From the NCBI GenBank assembly GCA_014843695.1, contig CM026386.1:88903943-88967942 (forward strand): a stretch of 64,000 nt of DNA, read 5' to 3'. The translations under genes were made by a program, and so were the position numbers. How positions within the stretch are numbered: position 1 is the stretch's first letter; the number at the start of each line of letters is the position of its first letter. Under the pieces are notes generated by a model. The model saw only the letters and a program-made list of their open reading frames with translations, was not told the DNA's origin and did no database searches. This document shows, piece by piece, positions 20,965-31,566 of this stretch. The DNA comes from Archivesica marissinica (taxonomy: Eukaryota; Mollusca; Bivalvia; Venerida; Vesicomyidae).

Positions 20965-20968
20965 TTAA

Positions 20969-21610
20969 GTAATTGAAACGTTAGCATAGAGCATGATGCA
21001 TGTACCGTGGATATTATTATGTAAAAGACGGCGTGCGCTTTCAACAACTCTAATGCGCACGATGTGTAAGCAAATTGTGTAGACAGTAGCAGCTTCTTAA
21101 CTCACAGGTGGGTTTATTTGTTATTATCATGAATATTGATCCAGTAGACGTTAAGTGCAACAGGTAAATTGTTGGTATGTGTGGCGGAGTTTTCTGAAGT
21201 TCTATTATCTACATGAACATGCCATTCCTTATGCACTAATGGTTTCACATTGGCCCCTGGGTTAGGCCTTTATTTCCACCAACATTGACATTTTATATTG
21301 TGGTTGTATAGTTAAACACCTTCTCCATATGACTATGTACACGTATACTTTGGGCATTGTACGAAACTAGAGATGTACGCACGATTCTTTAAATGATAAT
21401 GATTATCTATATAGCCATTACACACATTAATGCCTTGATTTATGATTGAATGTATATTGTATTCCTTGTGTGTATTTCATTGTCTTCTTGTTGTGTCATT
21501 GTATTACATATCCATGTTTATGTTTGTTGTATTTTCACATGGGCCTCTGGTCTACTGAATTTGAAAAAATAAAACTATCTATATTTTAGCTCTTTTCTAA
21601 AGTTAAGAAC
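20969..21610. other. Mostly unique AT-rich sequence
   Basis: TTCACATTGGCCCCTGGGTT at about 21244 resembles TTCAACATTGGACTCTGGTT at about 29183, and CTTTTCTAAAGTTAAGAAC at 21593 resembles 29241-29265. Both pairs point to a shared dispersed element of unknown class. Nothing else was recognised. Confidence 0.45.
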
Positions 21611-21635
21611 TTAAAGCAGAATTACATCGTAATAA

Positions 21636-21717
21636 AGTGTGTGGTGTGGTGTGGTGTGGTGTGGTGTTGGTGCGGTGCGGTGAGTGCGTGCGTGCGTGCG
21701 TGCGTGCGTGTGTGTGG
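21636..21717. repeat. (GTGTG)n/(GTGC)n microsatellite inside TTAA-MITE copy 3
   Basis: Runs of GTGTG change to GTGCG and GTGTGT across 82 bp at a place where sibling elements carry unique sequence. Confidence 0.95.
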
Positions 21718-21964
21718 AATTTGTTTATCAACACACGAAATGTAAACACGCACAGCGCGCATGCGTGAAACAACAGAGGATGTAGAAAACAACGTATATA
21801 TTTTGAACATGAAAGACTATCTATCTATTTTCCTCTAATGTCGAACCCCTCGCGGGGATGTAGACATGTCCCTAAAAGACTTAGCTAACAGAGGTATGAA
21901 TCAAGTAATTTAATTAAAAAAGACAACGTAATACAAATGGGGACGATGTATTCCGAATCTAAAC

Positions 21965-22951
21965 CACAGGGATTCGGCACGTTTGGGGGTACTAGTATAT
22001 ATATTTAAGTACAGGGATTCTACTCTGTGGGATGTCAGATTTCGCATCGATCAGTAAAATGGCCCTATCTGAAACAATTTTGTACAAAGCTGTCCAAATA
22101 TAACGCCTATCCCGAGTCTTTATATTGTTCTTCAAATAAAACACAACTTTAAGCTGCATGCATGTATACTTTGCAAACAATTGCCACATACATTGGCCAT
22201 AGCTGGTCACATTTCCATACTAGGACACGGGTTCTGTCAGCAACAAAAAAAAATCTTCAACGGGAGAGTTTTAACTGTGAATAACATTATCAATAAAATG
22301 TGTTTCCACTAACGTGTATGTTTATTCGGCAAAAATGTACGTCAAAAAGAGATTTCGTAGCATTTTCAATTTGTTTTGAAAAATTCTAAAGCGGCGCAAT
22401 TCGCGTTGAAACGAGCGTTCTGATTGGATTATGATTGTTCTTCATATATAAAAAAACATCTTGTTACATTCTAATAATCCAATCAGAACGCTCGTTTCAA
22501 CGCGTTTCAACGCGAATTGCGCCGCTTTAGAATTTTTCAAAACAAATTGAAAATGCTACGAAATCTCTTTTTGACGTACATTTTTGCCGAATAAACATAC
22601 AGGTTAGTGGAAACACATTTTATTGATAATGTTATTCACAGTTAAAACTCTCCCGTCGAAGATTTTTTGTTGTTGCTGACAGAACCCGTGTCCTAGTATG
22701 GAAATGTGACCAGCTATGGCCAATGTATGTGGCAATTGTTTGCAAAGTATACATGCATGCAGCTTAAAGTTGTGTTTTATTTGAAGAACAATATAAAGAC
22801 TCGGGATAGGCGTTATATTTGGACAGCTTTGTACAAAATTGTTTCAGATAGGGCCATTTTACTGATCGATGCGAAATCTGACATACCACAGAGTAGAATC
22901 CCTGTACTTAAATATATATACTAGTACCCCCAAACGTGCCGAATCCCTGTG
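21965..22951. mobile_element. CACAGGG foldback element, complete 987-bp copy
   Basis: Two near-identical inverted arms of about 470 bp (21965-22435 and 22469-22951) surround a loop of about 35 bp. The ends CACAGGGATTCGGCACGTTT / inverted complement are flanked by the exact 8-bp duplication ATCTAAAC (21957-21964, 22952-22959), consistent with hAT-type insertion. Each arm carries the same outward-reading 72-codon frame (MTSYGQCMWQLFAKYTCMQL at its start), at 21992-22210 minus and 22706-22924 plus. No transposase domain is recognisable. Other copies: 4122-4205, 19672-19907, 36375-36418, 41007-41530. Confidence 0.93.
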
Positions 22952-23046
22952 ATCTAAACAAGTGCGGACGATGCGTTAGCGTACCCATACGTAAAACTTG
23001 AATTTTTCAAATATCTTTTATTTCATACGATGTAATGCTGCTTTAA

Positions 23047-24582
23047 CACAAGATGATGTAAATCCAAATAAATTGCTTTTATTTTATAATATCCAGTTTA
23101 ATGTCCACAACACAATACTGATCCATCTTCTATCAAGCACCATTTGATAGTCTGCTCATTTCTATTAGATGTACGTTTTGTATATAAAATAAGGGAAGTC
23201 ATTTATTTATAGAGACTTCAAGTTCATAACTAATAAGTAACTGTTTTCAACCTTACAAAATTTCGAAGAGTTTATACATTTAGAATTTTTGTTCATTACA
23301 ATTAAGCACAACAAATATATTATATCTCTACGCAGACAATTACTGCCATTCATTCCACAGGCACAAGACACACATTTATATATTTTTTATAGCCTGACCC
23401 GCCCCGGTACCCCACGCCAAGCGAGTTCCCCCAATTACATACAACACACATAAAAGCAACCCCAGGATAGGAGCCAGGTCGGCAAGTGGCGGTGAATACC
23501 GATGATTTCCAATCAAGGGAGAATCACATTACAGTAGAAGTCATGGATAAAAAGAGGACACCATGACTTCGCCAGAATTTCCACCAGGAGTACGAAGAAG
23601 GGCTCAACAGACAGGCGAACTTAAAGAGTTATAGTTAATACGTCTACCATGTCGATCTACATTGACTGCTCCGATAGTGTGTCGAAAGGCTTCAGCAAGT
23701 ACAATGAGAGCTCAGATGAGGATCGTGAGCATGAATAGACGTTCATGAAGTATCATAACATTGGGACGGTCATATTGTCCTCCAATACGTTACGAAACCC
23801 TGACCATGATGACTGTTTCTCTATCTAGACATTCTATTCCTCGGCCTTGACATAACAAAATATATATATCCACTTGAGTATTTCCTAAGTGTACTAAGCA
23901 CACAGGACGTGCAATACAAAATCGTCCAGGCATCTTCTGCACTTATTGTTTTACAATTAGTGTAGTGTTTAAGCATGCATACTACATACACACTAACATA
24001 TATCATCATTATTTCCTGTAAATCCTGCATATCAGACATCACCATACTTGCCTCCTTGAACATCGATTTTGGTTCTTGATATAAGTGAATAGCTTCAGGT
24101 AAGAGTTGGTTCCTGAAATTGCATTATCTATGTATATGTTGCCCTTTAGCTTTAACCGATGTGTACGAGCTAAAATTCATTGTGATGGATTGCATTATCG
24201 AATGAATTTCAGAATTCAGTCAACTTTAATTGGTTGCCATTAAAATATGGTATATGTCTAGTTTTTGGTAATTTCACTGAAGGCATAGTTATTTTCTTCT
24301 GTTGTTCGTTGTTCTTTATCTCGTAAATCAGTTTGTAGCTTCAATTGATATTCAAACATGGTTTGCATTACTTCATTCATTCAGAATTTAAAGAGGTTTC
24401 AAATGACTGTATGTGTTCTTTTATTTGGTTTTCAGTTTCTTTAATATCACTTGCTAAGGTGTTCAACTTGCTCAACACATTTCTGTGGCTTTATCACTTA
24501 TTCTCTTCAATTACCTTTTGTATGAATCCTTCATTTGAATCACTAATAAGTAATGCTAACCTTTCTGACAGCTGCTCAAGTT
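23047..24582. other. No recognisable gene; probably old interspersed repeat
   Basis: The start (CACAAGATGATGTAAATCC) resembles 29273-29295, and AATGTCCACAACACAATACTG resembles sequence near 31030. The rest shows no element ends, motifs or open frames that I can support. Confidence 0.4.
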
Positions 24583-24746
24583 CTATCTATCTATCTTCCG
24601 TTAATGTCAAACCCCTCGCGGGGACGTAAACATGTTGCGCGTCAAAAACCGCAAAGAAGTTAAAAGTATGAGTAGTTAAAAGTATAATTTAAGAAGGTAA
24701 TGAAAATAAGTTGTGGTAAAAGTTTAAAAGCAGCTACGCAGAACAA

Positions 24747-25818
24747 CTAGGGACTGGCATGTTCAATATGGCAAACTGCCGTATTGAATTGCTCTATGGT
24801 AGGGAGATGGACAATGTCAGGAGGGAGGTGGTTCCAATGATAGATTGTTCTTGGAAAGAAGGAAAACTTGTAGTAGTCTGTAGTTGCTGTAATTAACCTA
24901 TAGCTTAAGGAATGGCAATGGCGAGCAGGACGGGAGAGAGGAACTAGGTAATTTTCAATGGGAATAGCAACAAGATCATTTTGAATTTTATACATAAGGG
25001 ATAACCTATTGTCAATACGCCGTTGATCTAGTCTGCGTAGATTTAGGGAATGTAGCATGTCTGTAACACTTGAGGTACGATAGAACTCAGCCTTTATCCA
25101 ACGGGCTGCTCTTCGCTGGACACCTTCAATTTGGTCTATCAATGTTTGGGTATGGGGCGACCAGATCTCTGAGCCATATTCAAGCTGGGGTCTCACTAGT
25201 GTCTGGTAAGCCATGGTCTTAAGGGGTTCAGATTTTACCTGGAGGTTTCTACGTAGAAATCCTAATGTTTGGTTTGCTTTCTTTGTTGACCTTTTTATGT
25301 GGGTGTCCCACGACAGGTTATTTGAGATATCCACGCCAAGGTATTTGGCTGAGGTGACCGACTCAAGTAGGACTCCATGGAGTTTATATTTGCTAGGAAT
25401 ATGGTGTTTCCTTCTGGTGACGTGGATAACTTGACATTTGGAGGGGTTAAATTCCATGTTCCACTCCAACTCCCACTCTTCTAATCTCTTAAGATCGTTT
25501 TGGAGTGTGACCGATTCATTTGCAGATGTCAGTGATAGATAGACTGCAGTATCATATGCAAAGATGCGGACTTTGGAACTGATATTTTGTGGGAGGTCGT
25601 TTATGTAGGCTAGGAAAAGCAGGGGTCCAAGTACGGATCCCTATGTGACTCCAGAAGTCACCGGAATGGCCTCTGAACTAATACCATTAAGGACAACTGA
25701 CTGGAGTATATTATCTAGAAAACTCTTAATCCACCTTAATGTTTGACCTCTGACTCCATATTCATGCATTTTTATTGTACTTTCTCGTGATTGGCCTTAT
25801 CGAAAGCCTTACTGAAGT
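24747..25818 (-). pseudogene. LINE 2 reverse transcriptase, palm-to-thumb part
   Basis: From 25818 down: LLDFSKAFDKANHEK, then SGVT-stop-GSVLGPLLFLAYIND (the family's usual SGVPQGSVLGP has a stop), then FAYDTAVYL where FADDT is expected: the first catalytic aspartate is a tyrosine codon (25554-25556). From 25469 the frame is open to 24747: WNMEFNPSKCQVIHVTRRKH, KYLGVDISNNLSWDTHI and LVRPQLEYGSEIWSPHT are typical thumb/connection motifs. It also has a frameshift near 25770. Inactive. Confidence 0.85.
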
Positions 25819-25826
25819 CTAATAGG

Positions 25827-27584
25827 CTGTTTATTTACCTGGTTTTCTGACTATCTCTCTAACAGACGACAATCTGTTATTCTACCGGGTACTCAATCTA
25901 ATTGGTCAGCAGTAAATGCAGGAGTTCCCCAAGGATCTATTCTTGGCCCACTCTTATTCCTAGTGTTTATCAACGACATTGTCGACGACATGGGTTCTCA
26001 AGTACATCTCTGCTGACGACACCAGTTTACATATCATTGTTGATCATACTATTTCTGCTGCAGAAACTCTACACTCCGACATTGAAAAAATATCAAATTG
26101 GGCTGACAAATGGTTAGTTACGTTTAATCCTTCCAAATCAGAAACTATGACAATTTCACGTAAAACTCATAAACACGTTCATCCACCTCTACTTATGCAC
26201 GATCAACCTATTACACTAGTCAATTGTCACAAGCATCTTGGTGTCCACTTTTCCGATGATTGCTCTTGGCATTCTCATATCAACTCAATTAAAGAGCGTG
26301 CCTGGAAAAGAATACACATCATGCGAAAACTCAAGTTCCAACTAGATAGAAGATCTCTAGAAGTGATATATGTATCCTTCATTAGACCGCTTATTGAATA
26401 CGCGGGCGTTGTTTATATTAACTGCACGCACTATGAGAAATCGGAACTCGACAAAATTCAGCATGAAGCTTCCCGTATTGTTTCTGGAGCTACCAAACTT
26501 GTATCACTTAACGAACTCCATAGAGAAGTTCCATGGGAATCCCTTGAACGTCGAAGACACAACCATAAACTAATTATGCTGTACAAGATGAAGAACGGCC
26601 TAACTCCTGATTATCTTTCTTCTCTAGTCCCACCTACTGTAGGAGAAACTTCTAGGTATAATTTGCGCAATGTCGATGATATCCAAACCATACGAGCAAG
26701 AACATCTCTATACAACAATGCGTTTCTGCCATCGGCTCTGAGAGACTGGAACAAACTATCAAATGTACTACAAAATTCACCATCCCTTTCCTCATTCAAA
26801 TCGCAACTAAAGAGTGACGTCACAAAATGCCCAAACTATTTTTACTTAGGTGACCGCGAATGGCAAGTCTATCATGCTCGACTCCGTACTAATTGTAGCT
26901 CATTAAACCAGCATTTGTTCACAAAAAACATTTCTCCATCATCACTCTGTCAATGTGGTCTTCCTGAGAGTAATCATCATTTCTTCTTTGAATGTATCTA
27001 CTACAATGACATCAGAGTTCGTCTCTTAGCAACTACTTCTAAATATTGTACCATAACACTATACACTCTATTACACGGAGACCGGAACCTTAGCGATGAT
27101 CTCAACGCACACATATTTGAAGCAGTCCAAAACTACATCCGGGAAAGCAGACGATTTTCATGAGCATCTGTTCACTAAATGTAGCAAGCTTGCTTCTCCC
27201 ATTGAACTATCCGAATGAATACATCATGTTCCTCCATCTTCTATCCTTTTGCCTATCTTCTCAGTCAATCTTAATTTCAACTTACTAATTTAATTACTAT
27301 GTGTATTTATATCACCTTAATACTCTCATTATATTATTGAGATTATAGTTTACAGTTCATGGTTAATATAATTTTATACTTATCTTTATCGAATTGCAAT
27401 TAATAGTTCATATATGATTAAAACTCTGTCATACTGTAATTATAATATACATCTAAATATAGGAGAAGACCTCTATAAGCTATAGCTTTCGGTTCTAATC
27501 CTTTTTCATACATGTATGTAAATATTTGTGTAAATTGTACATTTGTATATGTTGTATCATTGTTTGAAATAAACTATGTTTAAA
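25827..27584 (+). mobile_element. LINE 3, 5'-truncated, inserted in LINE 2 with target duplication
   Basis: Plus-strand insertion flanked by CTAATAGG (25819-25826, 27585-27592). Removing it restores the LINE 2 reading VDLI-LLDFSKAFDK across the junction. It starts within the reverse transcriptase (WFSDYLSNRRQSV) and ends in an AT-rich 3' untranslated region with AAATAAAC near 27570. It is younger than LINE 2. Confidence 0.93.
25838..27163 (+). pseudogene. LINE 3 reverse transcriptase, C-terminal two-thirds
   Basis: WFSDYLSNRRQSVIL and AGVPQGSILGPLLFLVFIND run in one frame. A frameshift near 25980-26010 then moves to the frame that stays open to 27163. It contains the catalytic SADDTSL, WLVTFNPSKSETMTIS, LGVHFSDDCSWHSHI, FIRPLIEYAGVVY and a C-terminal CQCGLPESNHHFFFEC zinc-knuckle-like motif. 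The catalytic aspartates are intact, but the 5' half (endonuclease, fingers) is missing. Codon content is well preserved, so the insertion is fairly recent. Confidence 0.88.
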
Positions 27585-27592
27585 CTAATAGG

Positions 27593-27830
27593 ATGAGATC
27601 TACCTGATGCTTATTGTAGACAGAGGTAACCAAGTCATTGACTAGCATTACTAGTTGGGTCACGCATGACCGTTTTTCTCTAAAACCATGCTGCAAATGG
27701 TACAGAATACTGTGGTTAGTGAAGTGTATTATTATCGAGGAGGAAACTATATGTTCTAGTACCTTGCATAGAACACATGTCAGTGAGATAGGCCTATATT
27801 TGGCGGGGTTTGACTTGTCCCCTTATTTGT
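27593..27830 (-). pseudogene. LINE 2 reverse transcriptase, finger segment
   Basis: The minus strand reads GDKSNPAKYRPISLTCVLCK, LEHIVSS and LQHGFREKRSCVTQL, then LVTSVYNKHQVDLI, which joins the palm part beyond LINE 3. A stop separates it from the preceding VAPIYK segment (YK-stop-GDKS). Confidence 0.82.
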
Positions 27831-28443
27831 AAATGGGAGCAACATTTGCTGACTTCCACTGGGCAGGCAGTGATCCTTCGTTGAGGGATTTTTGGAATAA
27901 GACTTCAAGGATAGGTAACAGTTCTTTATACAGGGTTTTAAGTATAATTGGCTTAATTTGGTCAGGACCACTAGCCTTGTGGGGGTTCAGGTTATTGAGA
28001 AGTTTCTCTGTGCCATTTGAGCTTACTGTGATCTCATTCATGTTTGGCGTGGATTGATCATTCAGGTTTCCATTTGTGTCCTGAATTTTCATTTTACAAA
28101 TGGAGGTAAGTCTTAGTGGGGATTTGGAGCTGAAGACAGACTGAAACTGTTTGTTCAGTGCTGTGGCTTTAGCAGCTTCTTCATGATGGAATTTGTTTTC
28201 ATGCTTTAGGGGTGGCATTGATTTGGAATCTTGCTTGGAATGCTTAAGGATGGAATAAAGTTTCTTGGTGTTTGGTCTGTAAGGATGGGAGGCATCAGCA
28301 CTGTTTAGATTTAGGATGTTTTCTAGGTATTGATGATAAGCCTCTTTGACCTTTTTCCGCACTAAATGTTTTAGATCCAGGAATTTCTTGCGATTTGAAG
28401 GCTTCCTAGTATTTTTAAAGGCCCTATTTCGCCTTCTAATCAT
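27831..28443 (-). pseudogene. LINE 2 linker and reverse-transcriptase start
   Basis: The open frame of about 200 codons has a basic start (RRRNRAFKNTRKPSNRKKFL) and contains LLNNLNPHKASGPDQIKPII and LNEGSLPAQWKSANVAPIYK, the usual opening motifs of LINE reverse transcriptases. It ends at a stop where the family continues KKGDKS. Confidence 0.85.
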
Positions 28444-28447
28444 TCGC

Positions 28448-28969
28448 TTAACACTGATTGACCCAGGGTAGGTGATCTCTTAACGATGACTGTTTGGATG
28501 GAATCCATTTATCTGTAAGGGTGTTTAGAGCATGAGAGAAATGTCCCCATAGCTCTTCAGTGTTTAGTGCGGTATATTTACATTCGTTGGTCATAACCTG
28601 GTGATAGTCACATAATGACTGTTTAATGGCCAGCCAGTTTGCTTTCTTATAGAGTGGAATCCTGCGGGGCTTTTGATAACATATCCTTGCGGATGTGTTG
28701 ACTTTTATTTCGACTACATTATGATCACTGATGCCAGGTAGAATATTGACCTGGTTTACTAAACTGGGGTTAGTTGTAAGGAATAAATCCAGGATGTTGT
28801 TTTCACGGGTGGAGAGGTTTACCATTTGGGTGAGGTTTGTATCATTAAACGTTTCAATGACCTGCCTATAGAAGGATGGGTGTTGCAGTCGGTGGATGGG
28901 CTGGTAGTGTCCCAGTCCATCTTTGGTAGATTTAGGTCCCCAGCCACCCAGTTTATCACTAACACACAT
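28448..28969 (-). pseudogene. LINE 2 endonuclease, C-terminal part
   Basis: GDLNLPKMDWDTT (in the overlapping frame at about 28870-28965), then FYRQVIETFNDTNLTQMV, NILDLFLTTNPSLVNQV and LPGISDHNVVEIKVN: the GDxN and SDH motifs of an APE-type endonuclease. The two parts are in different frames near 28880. The N-terminal catalytic half is missing, and sequence upstream of 28970 is unrelated. Confidence 0.82.
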
Positions 28970-28970
28970 A

Positions 28971-29350
28971 CACTATATTGTTGATGAATAAATCTGCAAT
29001 CTTCAAATGTTAATTCGACTAGTCGTGTTTCAAGCAGCGTCGATCCCATGTTTAATTCCTTGTCCAATCTGTTATAGAACCTAGTCCTTAGTCCCTCTAG
29101 GTAAGGCAATTTTGATAATTCCATGATGGAATGTTCTGTAAAACAATTCTATTTCTTAATCCCGGGTTCCGGCACCAATTCAACATTGGACTCTGGTTTA
29201 GGTCTTTATCTCCACCGACATCGAAGATTTATAGTTTAACCCTTTTCTAAATTTAAGAACTCAACACAAGATGAACTAAATCCAATAAATTCCAGCTTAA
29301 TGTTGTAGCAAACCTCTCTTTCTACTTATATATATATTGTCCGGTATAAA
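28971..29350. other. Unclassified sequence, partly shared with 21.2-23.1 kb
   Basis: About 29183-29295 resembles 21244-21612 plus 23047-23070, with the TTAA-MITE of 21615-23042 absent here. It appears to be the flank of a dispersed element that also contains the 74-bp array. No coding signal. Confidence 0.45.
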
Positions 29351-29351
29351 T

Positions 29352-30311
29352 GCTCTAACCAGGGTCTATCCTCTCGTAGACTCGCTGGAGTTGTCTAGGG
29401 GGATTCTCTACGGTCCTTCAATAATGCTCTAACCAGGGTCTATCCTCTCGTAGACTCGCTGGAGTTGTCTATGGGGTTTCTCTACGGTCCTTCAATAATG
29501 CTCTAACCAGGGTCTATCCTCTCGTAGACTCGCTGGCGTTGTCTAGGGGTTTCTCTACGGTCCTTCAATAATGCTCTAACCAGGGTCTATCCTATCGTAG
29601 ACTCGCTGGAGTTGTCTAGGGGGTTTCTCTACGGTCCTTCAATAATGCTCTAACCAGGGTCTATCCTCTCGTAGACTCGCTGGAGTTGTCTAGGGGGTTT
29701 CTCTACGGTCCTTCAATAATGCTCTAACCAGGGTCTATCCTCTCGTAGACTCGCTGGAGTTGTCTAGGGGGTTTCTCTACGGTCCTTCAATAATGCTCTA
29801 ACCAGGGTCTATCCTCTCGTAGACTCGCTGGAGTTGTCTAGGGGGTTTCTCTACGGTCCTTCAATAATGCTCTAACCAGGGTCTATCCTCTCGTAGACTC
29901 GCTGGCGTTGTCTAGGGGGTTTCTCTACGGTCCTTCAATAATGCTCTAACCAGGGTCTATCCTCTCGTAGACTCGCTGGCGTTGTCTAGGGGGTTTCTCT
30001 ACGGTCCTTCAATAATGCTCTAACCAGGGTCTATCCTATCGTAGACTCGCTGGAGTTGTCTAGGGGGTTTCTCTACGGTCCTTCAATAATGCTCTAACCA
30101 GGGTCTATCCTATCGTAGACTCGCTGGAGTTGTCTAGGGGGTTTCTCTACGGTCCTTCAATAATGCTCTAACCAGGGTCTATCCTCTCGTAGACTCGCTG
30201 GAGTTGTCTAGGGGGTTTCTCTACGGTCCTTCAATAATGCTCTAACCAGGGTCTATCCTATCGTAGACTCGCTGGCGTTGTCTAGGGGGTTTCTCTATGG
30301 TCCTTCAATAA
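29352..30311. repeat. 74-bp tandem array (13 copies)
   Basis: Unit: GCTCTAACCAGGGTCTATCC, TCTCGTAGACTCGCTGGAGT, TGTCTAGGGGGTTTCTCTAC, GGTCCTTCAATAAT. Copies differ by single bases (CTCTCG/CTATCG, GGAG/GGCG), with one 73-bp unit. Homogeneity is high, so the expansion is recent or ongoing. Confidence 0.97.
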
Positions 30312-31227
30312 TTTATAATTCAACACAGTCTATCGTTTTCCTTCGTATAATATAATTTATAACAATCGACTTTAATTTATCTCCATACATGTATCATATA
30401 TTCGTAATATCTCGTATCTTATTGTTCGCCTCACTATTTCCATATGTTCATAATAGTCCCATATGACTATATTAATTTCCTTCCGTCATCAAACTATTCC
30501 AATAGATATATTAGCCAAAACAATCGTGTCTTAAAAGGCCTTTTTAATATTTAAGAGTTAATACTTCTTTAAATATTAATTTTTCTAACTATCATAGAAA
30601 TAGTTTATATCTTAAAAGTGAGTTACATATATTACTTAAATGCCTCCTTGGCAGGATAATAATGCACTAATTTCTTCATCATTTCTTAAATAGCAAAATT
30701 AACATCTATAACATAACGGCGCCAAACATCTGTGATGTTATACAATAGTATTACTTGTTTCTCTGTCATCAACAAAGCGGCTATTATCTTACATAACTGA
30801 CCACCTGCACTCGGTAGTGAAAATTGTTCCCGCGCAAACAGAGAACTGATAATTTAGGCGCGAAAATAATAGCAGACGATTATACATATTACATAAAATC
30901 AAAATTACATGGTTAACAATGTGTCATATATATAAATAAATAAATGTATTTATAAAATACATTTCTATTTATATATGACAATATTTATTCGTGCAAATAG
31001 ATGTTTGTTTTTACTATCTTTTGCACAATGTTCACAACACAATACTGTTACATCTATCTTTTAATATCCAATCTAAAGTTAATATTAATAAATTACGTTC
31101 CCCTTTAATTGATTCCCATCATTATATTCTTTTTTGTCGTACCTTGTTGAAGTTACGCATGTTTATTTATACTAGCAAAACCTCAACCATTGCCTGGTCA
31201 GTCAAATAAATATATTTTAACACCAAT
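30312..31227. other. AT-rich sequence with one inverted repeat
   Basis: Contains an inverted pair TGTCATATATATAAATAAAT / inverted complement around 30921-30980. No gene, SINE or element ends otherwise seen. Confidence 0.5.
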
Positions 31228-31292
31228 ATCATTAATTGGGCCGTATTGAGCTTCTGATAATGTCATTTTGCCAGAAGTTAAAAGGTGAACAA

Positions 31293-31551
31293 CGCTGGAC
31301 TGGTAATCCAGGGATCGCTGGTTCGATCCGCGTCTGACCATAATAAAATTAACAGTCTTTCAGATGGGACTTTAAACCGAGGTCTCGTGTCGGTGCTTTA
31401 CACTGTGCACGAAAAGTACCAGATGCGGCTCTGGAATGGGTCTCTGTCTGTATCATTGCACTATCCTCCAAAAATCTAAAATGACAAATCTCTTCAGGAG
31501 GCGTCGCTCATATGGGCAACCGGTAGCGACGATAAATAAACGTAAAACACA
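31293..31551 (+). mobile_element. SINE family A, 5'-truncated, with 15-bp target duplication
   Basis: It starts within the anticodon arm (CGCTGGACTGGTAATCCAGG) and ends ACGATAAATAAACGTAAAAC. The flanks TTAAAAGGTGAACAA (31278-31292) and TTAAAAAGTGAACAA (31552-31566) differ at one base. The SINE sits at the left edge of the 31.6-34.7-kb array. Confidence 0.92.
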
Positions 31552-31566
31552 TTAAAAAGTGAACAA

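Larger units (their letters stand above)
21615..23042 (-). mobile_element. TTAA-MITE copy 3, containing a nested foldback element and a microsatellite
   Basis: The ends AGCAGAATTACATCGTA and TACGATGTAATGCTGCT are flanked by TTAA (21611-21614, 23043-23046). The left interior is replaced by a GTGTG/GTGCG microsatellite (21636-21717). A 987-bp CACAGGG foldback element is inserted at 21965-22951. Without the insertion the MITE is about 430 bp, shorter than its siblings because part of the interior is missing. Confidence 0.92.
24583..28970 (-). mobile_element. Degenerate non-LTR retrotransposon (LINE 2), split by LINE 3
   Basis: Minus-strand element reading endonuclease (28970-28448), reverse transcriptase (28443-24747) and a 3' end (about 24740-24583) that finishes CCCCGCGAGGGGTTTGACAT then GGAAGATAGATAGATAGA. 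The CCCCGCGAGGGG hairpin plus GATA repeats look like the 3' signal used by the element's own reverse transcriptase. A plus-strand LINE is inserted at 25827-27584. Multiple stops and a damaged active site make it non-autonomous. Jockey/CR1-like; the clade needs a tree. Confidence 0.85.
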
